Assembly: GCF_900105415.1 (NCBI RefSeq)
Contig: NZ_FNSM01000001.1
Location: 7,448,001-7,512,000, forward strand
Length of the DNA stretch: 64,000 nt
Origin: Streptomyces sp. TLI_105
GTDB taxonomy: Bacteria > Actinomycetota > Actinomycetes > Streptomycetales > Streptomycetaceae
Direction of reading: 5' to 3'
Positions within the stretch are counted from its first letter, which is position 1; each line of letters begins with the position of its first letter. Shown here piece by piece: positions 62,515 to 64,000 of the stretch. Both the position numbers and the translations under genes were made by a program. A model generated the notes under the pieces. The model searched no databases. It was given only the letters and a program-made list of their open reading frames with translations, and was not told where the DNA came from.

Positions 62515-63519
62515 ATGGAGTACGAAGCCGTCGGAGCCGAGCCCACCGCGACCGAGGACCTGCCGGGGCTCGGCTCGGCGCTGGGGCAGCTCGACTGTCT
62601 GCTCGTCAGGGACCACGCCCACTGGATCGTGGCCCGGGACGGGGCGTCCGTGGAGGTGGGCCGCGTGTCGGGCGACACCGGTACGGTCTTCGACACGCGC
62701 TACGGCGGCCGGCTCCCCCGTGGGGAGAAGACGTCCGTCAGCCCCGTCCCGGGCGGCGGACTGGCCGTGAGCGGCGCCGACTCCGTCACCGTCCAGGAGG
62801 CGGACGGAACCGTCCGCTGGACCTTCGCGCACCGTCCGTGGCCGAGCGGAGCCCGCGGCGCGTGCGCCCCGGACCCCTCCGGGACCGCGCTCCTCGCGGT
62901 CGTGCAGCCCGCCCTGGAGACCGACCGGAACGAAGTGCTCGTGGCCCTGGACCTGGCCACCGGCGCGGTCCTGGCCGAGACGCGGCTCCCGACGAACTGG
63001 GGGACGTACGAGTTCCAGCAACCGCTCGGCCCCGCCGGGGCGCGGGCCCTCTTCCTCGACGCGGCGCAGGGACAGGAAGAGGCGTACTCCCTGCTCGTCT
63101 CCTTCGCGGGGGCGGAACTGTCGATCGCGCGGGTCGGCGGCTACGACGAACCCTTCACGGGCAGCAGCGACCGGTCCGGCGCGTTCCTGACCGTGGCCGT
63201 CGCCGGGGAGCAGCTCACCCGCTACGACGTTCCCGCGCGCCCCCGGGCGGTGGTGAAGGCGGACGACGTCCTCCCGGACGGCCTGGTCTTCATGGGGCGG
63301 CCCGGCTTCCTCGACGAAGCACGGGTCCTCGCGCCGGTGGGCGAGGACCCGTGGGAGGAGGAATGCCGTCACTTCCTGCTCGACGCCGTGGACCTGCGGC
63401 CGCGGGCCGAGGTCACGTACCCGCCGGGCGTCGAGGTCGTCTCCCGCGTGCTGCCCCTGGGCGACGGCACCTGGCTGACCTTCGACGGCGACACCGTCCG
63501 CCGCTGGCGTACCGGCTGA
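62515..63519 (+). CDS. Probable immunity protein for the deaminase toxin
   Basis: A 334-residue soluble protein beginning seven bases after the toxin stop, with GGAAG before the ATG. It is rich in short beta strands with repeated DG/TG turns (for example SPVPGGGLAVSGADSVTVQE, then ADGTVRWTF, then LDLATGAVLAETRL), suggesting a WD40- or PQQ-type propeller. I do not recognise the family. Its position directly behind a polymorphic toxin tip is where cognate immunity genes lie, so neutralising the deaminase is the best hypothesis. Confidence 0.65.
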   Translation: MEYEAVGAEPTATEDLPGLGSALGQLDCLLVRDHAHWIVARDGASVEVGRVSGDTGTVFDTRYGGRLPRGEKTSVSPVPGGGLAVSGADSVTVQEADGTVRWTFAHRPWPSGARGACAPDPSGTALLAVVQPALETDRNEVLVALDLATGAVLAETRLPTNWGTYEFQQPLGPAGARALFLDAAQGQEEAYSLLVSFAGAELSIARVGGYDEPFTGSSDRSGAFLTVAVAGEQLTRYDVPARPRAVVKADDVLPDGLVFMGRPGFLDEARVLAPVGEDPWEEECRHFLLDAVDLRPRAEVTYPPGVEVVSRVLPLGDGTWLTFDGDTVRRWRTG

Positions 63520-63523
63520 CCCC

Positions 63524-64000
63524 TCAGGGGGTGTCCGCGTCCGCCTCCACCGCCACCGCGCGGGCCCAGCGGTAGTCGGCCTTGCCGCTGGGGGAGCGCT
63601 GGATGCGGTCGGTGAGCACCAGCTGGCGGGGGACCTTGTAGCCCGCCAGCTGCTGCCGGCAGTGGGTCTGGAGGGACTCCAGGTCCAGCTGCGGGGCGTC
63701 CGGGCGGAGTTGGACGACCGCGGCGACGTGGTTGCCCCAGCGGGCGTCGGGGACACCGGCGACCAGGGCGTCGTACACGTCGGGGTGGGACTTCAGGGCC
63801 TGCTCCACCTCCTCCGGATAGACCTTCTCGCCCCCGGTGTTGATGCACTGCGAGCCGCGGCCCAGGACGGTGACCACCCCGCTCTCGTCGACGGTCGCCA
63901 TGTCGCCGAGCAGCACCCACCGCACCCCGTCCCGCTCGAAGAAGGTCTCGGCGGTCTTGACCGGGTCGTTGTAGTAGCCGAGCGGGACGTGGCCGCGCTG
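63524..64000 (-). CDS. Acyl-CoA synthetase (AMP-binding), C-terminal part; runs off the window
   Basis: The last about 158 codons of an ANL ligase gene whose start lies beyond 64000. Visible are the hinge region (GDMATVDESGVVTVLGRGSQ), CINTGGEKVYPEEVEQALK and the C-terminal lysine motif in QRSPSGKADYRWAR. It is convergent with the probable immunity gene, with four bases between them. The substrate-binding domain is not in the window; GRGSQCINTGGEKVYP is typical of acyl-CoA ligases in sterol or fatty-acid catabolism. Confidence 0.9.
   Translation of the reverse strand, partial: QRGHVPLGYYNDPVKTAETFFERDGVRWVLLGDMATVDESGVVTVLGRGSQCINTGGEKVYPEEVEQALKSHPDVYDALVAGVPDARWGNHVAAVVQLRPDAPQLDLESLQTHCRQQLAGYKVPRQLVLTDRIQRSPSGKADYRWARAVAVEADADTP

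Overview
The window looks like a piece of a Streptomyces (or very close actinomycete) chromosome. It is about 70-75% G+C with strong third-position GC. It uses GTG and TTG starts with GGAGG-type ribosome sites. Its gene families are typical of streptomycetes: an EshA-like family 2B encapsulin, a Ser/Thr kinase with TPRs, an MpaB-type oxygenase, SUKH immunity proteins, giant RHS toxins and many GNATs. I saw no rRNA, tRNA or CRISPR. The mix of toxins, IS elements and decayed genes suggests a chromosome arm rather than the core.

Layout. 0-3.8 kb: a siderophore reductase, a small protein, an acyl-CoA dehydrogenase under a KstR-like palindrome, an IS630 relic and a GNAT. 4.2-14.5 kb: a secreted 2,861-residue RHS polymorphic toxin ending in a His-Me-type nuclease, its SUKH immunity gene, a strong terminator, and a second SUKH protein that is internally duplicated. 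14.5-20.8 kb: PpnP, a tandem YCII protein, an ion channel, two decayed genes (GNAT and VanX-like), an MpaB-family oxygenase and a kinase-TPR protein. 20.8-34 kb: an FAD oxidoreductase, the tdh-kbl threonine degradation operon with a LysR gene, an alpha/beta hydrolase, a secreted sialidase, a secreted serine hydrolase, a nitronate monooxygenase/acyl-CoA ligase pair and an AlkD-like protein.

35.0-42.7 kb is an accessory island punctuated by three copies of one IS5-like element (two intact, one decayed) and an IS3-family relic. It carries a markedly AT-richer gene encoding a beta-propeller/lectin-like protein. It also carries a two-gene operon encoding a MACPF-like protein with a PASTA-like tail and a small protein with a Wza-like polysaccharide-export domain. 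This set is the best candidate here for an undescribed system, possibly a pore-forming or surface-acting effector module.

42.7-57.7 kb: an F420-type nitroreductase/hemerythrin fusion divergent from a MarR gene with a perfect operator, a Ca2+/H+ antiporter, a penicillin acylase-family enzyme, an acyl-CoA ligase, a VOC protein, PaaK with a PaaR-like operator, the encapsulin with no recognisable cargo gene, a GNAT, an ArsR regulator divergent from an oxidoreductase, a pentapeptide-repeat protein and a fused double alpha/beta hydrolase. 57.7-63.5 kb: a second RHS toxin with a C-terminal deaminase-like domain, followed 7 bp later by a probable immunity protein. The window ends inside an acyl-CoA ligase gene.
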